DNA from: Cladosporium sp. IMV 00045
Lineage: Eukaryota; Ascomycota; Dothideomycetes; Cladosporiales; Cladosporiaceae
Assembly: GCA_001931905.2 (NCBI GenBank)
Contig: MSJI02000798.1
Location: 1 to 64,000, forward strand
Reading direction: 5' to 3'
DNA length: 64,000 bases
Under the pieces are notes generated by a model. The model was not told the origin of the DNA. It ran no database searches and worked only from the letters and a program-made list of their open reading frames with translations. Each line of letters opens with the position of its first letter. The stretch's first letter is position 1. The position numbers and the translations under genes are program-made. Positions 62,403 to 64,000 of the stretch are shown piece by piece.

Positions 62403-64000
62403 TTATTGTGAAAGATGATAAGGTACCTTACTAAAGTATTTCAAATTGACCGAAAGCCCGAGCAGAAGGAACAATGGCTTGCGATGACCGTGGCTGCTAT
62501 AGAAGCATCTTTCGTTTCGGAAGCCACGTCCATCCAGAGTAATAAATGCAACATCGAACTCCACGCGTACTGAATCCAAAGTGGACGCCCTCTGAATCGC
62601 TGGTTTTCCTTCCTGAAGGCAGGAGTGTGATCCAAACCAAGTATGGCGACTTGCTTCTGGGATAAAACCTCGCGATCTTAAGTCACGATCCATTTCAGCC
62701 ATTCCCTGATTCTTCATGCCATTGAGGCAGCCTGCAGCATGACAGCCTGAAACCCCCTTTCCAGTTTGTTGAGAAATTGTTGCTCCTGCTCCCATCATCC
62801 TGCTTTGCAGAATGAACATCCTATGTACTTGATGCATGTCCTGGAAGTAGTCGACGGGTGGGGGGTGCACCGGCCTAGACAGACCAGACATCCGAGATTC
62901 TGGGTCGTCGAACCTGTTAACAATAGTGACTTGCGGGAGCCGGCCGGGACGCTCCAACGCCATATCGATGTCCCTGTGATCTATGAAGTGTGTGCCTGCT
63001 CCGCAAAGGTAGCCCTCATGTGTGTTGTACCAGCGAATTTGCATCGGACAGACGCCCATCGTTCGGATCAACGTCTGGACTTTCTTTTCGAAGCGCTGCA
63101 GCTCCTTCTCGCCCTTGGCTTCGGCTGCCTCGCGCGCTTTGCCGCCGGCATTGGCTCCGGGATACTTCTCAACCTTTGTAGTTTTCGTAGTTGTCGTGTT
63201 ATTGTGAGACGTAGTCACTGGGGTATTGGTTTTGGAATGCTTCTTAGTCTTTGCAGCAGTGGTTGTTTTGTCGCGAGACTTGGTCACTGGAGGATTGACT
63301 TCGATAGATTTTGCAACTTTTGCAGCAGTGTTTGCGCTTCCGCGAGACGCAGTCACCGGAGGATAGGCTCCAGGATATTTCTTAAATCTTGTAGAAGTGG
63401 CTGTGGTATTGAGAGACGTAGCAACCGGAGTCGGGGCTTGCTGTAGACCGGTTAAGTCGTGTTTGGGCGGCGGATCTTGCTTTGGAGTAGCCATCATCAA
63501 GCTGGAAAAGTCAATGACTTGCGATTGTGTCAGCTGAGGCGCAGCCTGCAGGGAGCAGCCCATGTTCGCTCCAAGTCGCGTCTGCGGTGACTGAATGATA
63601 TTTCCTTGATATTGCTGTGCTTGACTAGTGAATGCGGATTGAGCTTGTCCTTGATATTGCGTGGCTGCCGGCGGTTGACTGAGGTACTGCGGGCTCGATG
63701 AGACCATTTGCTGATGGGTAGTGGTCGTTGTCGTTGTCGTATTCGATGCTTGTGAGACTGCTTGTACCTGAGGTACAAGATGCTGTTCATTACCCGTTAC
63801 CATTGTTTGACCATATGGCGTCGGTGTCGGCCCGGTATTGGCGTTCGGTTGAGCGTACTGATATGCATATGTGTTGTACTGTTGGGCGTTCATGGCTCTT
63901 AGTGGGAATGTGAGTTGCTCGAATCGATAAGTTTGCGAATCTGCTTGATGTGAAAAAGTACGCGGGTGTGAAGGAGTACGCGGGTGCGAAGAAGTGCCAT
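62403..64000 (-). CDS. Q/T-rich protein of unknown function (copy 2, runs to window edge)
   Basis: Conserved Met at 63893 (MNAQQYNTYAYQYAQ). The frame stays open upstream to the window end and includes a short SHPRTP/SHPRTF repeat. The product is 496 residues from that Met. The C-terminal region with CPMQIRWYNTHEGYLCGAG and PVDYFQDMHQVHR is well conserved. It reads through the position where copy 1 stops, adding about 80 residues that end LSQ at 62403. Replacement differences from copy 1 are frequent, unlike the housekeeping neighbours. Confidence 0.6.
   Translation of the reverse strand, partial: GTSSHPRTPSHPRTFSHQADSQTYRFEQLTFPLRAMNAQQYNTYAYQYAQPNANTGPTPTPYGQTMVTGNEQHLVPQVQAVSQASNTTTTTTTTHQQMVSSSPQYLSQPPAATQYQGQAQSAFTSQAQQYQGNIIQSPQTRLGANMGCSLQAAPQLTQSQVIDFSSLMMATPKQDPPPKHDLTGLQQAPTPVATSLNTTATSTRFKKYPGAYPPVTASRGSANTAAKVAKSIEVNPPVTKSRDKTTTAAKTKKHSKTNTPVTTSHNNTTTTKTTKVEKYPGANAGGKAREAAEAKGEKELQRFEKKVQTLIRTMGVCPMQIRWYNTHEGYLCGAGTHFIDHRDIDMALERPGRLPQVTIVNRFDDPESRMSGLSRPVHPPPVDYFQDMHQVHRMFILQSRMMGAGATISQQTGKGVSGCHAAGCLNGMKNQGMAEMDRDLRSRGFIPEASRHTWFGSHSCLQEGKPAIQRASTLDSVRVEFDVAFITLDGRGFRNERCFYSSHGHRKPLFLLLGLSVNLKYFSKVPYHLSQ

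Larger units (their letters stand above)
48986..64000 (+). repeat. Homoeologous block II, copy 2 (direct)
   Basis: Direct counterpart of 31389-46120, with the same genes and strands. The copy is slightly longer, mainly through indels in spacers and in the RNase H region. The window ends inside the Q/T-rich gene. Confidence 0.9.

Noticed and set aside
1..64000. CRISPR arrays, operons or prokaryotic mobile elements
   Set aside because: Spliced genes and eukaryotic families throughout, and no regularly spaced repeats beyond microsatellites.

Overview
The window is nuclear DNA from a filamentous or black-yeast type ascomycete (Pezizomycotina). Evidence: short spliceosomal introns (about 60-155 nt, GTRNGT donors, CTRAY-like branch sites, one perfect TACTAAC); a PalF/Rim8 pH-signalling arrestin; a hybrid histidine kinase; Zn2Cys6 chemistry; and orthologs of fungal tropomyosin, securin, Big1, Msh3, Prt1 and Ram2. 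Two gene blocks occur twice with highly similar coding sequence and more diverged spacers. That is what a recently duplicated or hybrid-diploid genome would give (Hortaea werneckii is a candidate by inference; the species cannot be proven here).

Two runs of 20 N divide the window into three contigs. Contig A (1-17472): the end of a Rrp17/Nop25 gene, tropomyosin, securin, a Ure2-like glutathione transferase, PalF/Rim8, a 4.8 kb gene-poor stretch, and a soluble GAF hybrid histidine kinase, ending in poly-T. Contig B (17493-48965): second copies of securin, tropomyosin and Rrp17 in inverted orientation, then Big1, Msh3, a dienelactone hydrolase with a frameshift, a DEK-C/SWIB protein, eIF3b, a FAR1 + Zn2Cys6 + gag-like fusion protein, serine/threonine dehydratase, prenyltransferase alpha subunit, a GFA-domain protein, a 94-residue basic protein, an RNase H remnant, a catalytically degenerate RNase H-like gene, a Q/T-rich protein, a small secreted protein, and the start of a Srp40-like gene. 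Contig C (48986-64000) restarts in the middle of eIF3b and repeats the same order through the Q/T-rich gene.

Most of the layout reads as two homoeologous versions of one chromosome region placed on one scaffold. Contig B carries one version. Contig A (reversed) and contig C look like two ends of the other, with the middle outside the window. The gap at 48966-48985 creates a false fused reading frame (Srp40-like N-terminus plus eIF3b).

The housekeeping genes (translation initiation, ribosome biogenesis, cell cycle, mismatch repair, prenylation, amino-acid catabolism) have no evident operon-like logic. The most unusual content is the duplicated FAR1/Zn-cluster/gag fusion gene, intact in both copies, and the neighbouring RNase H-like loci, which decay differently in the two copies.
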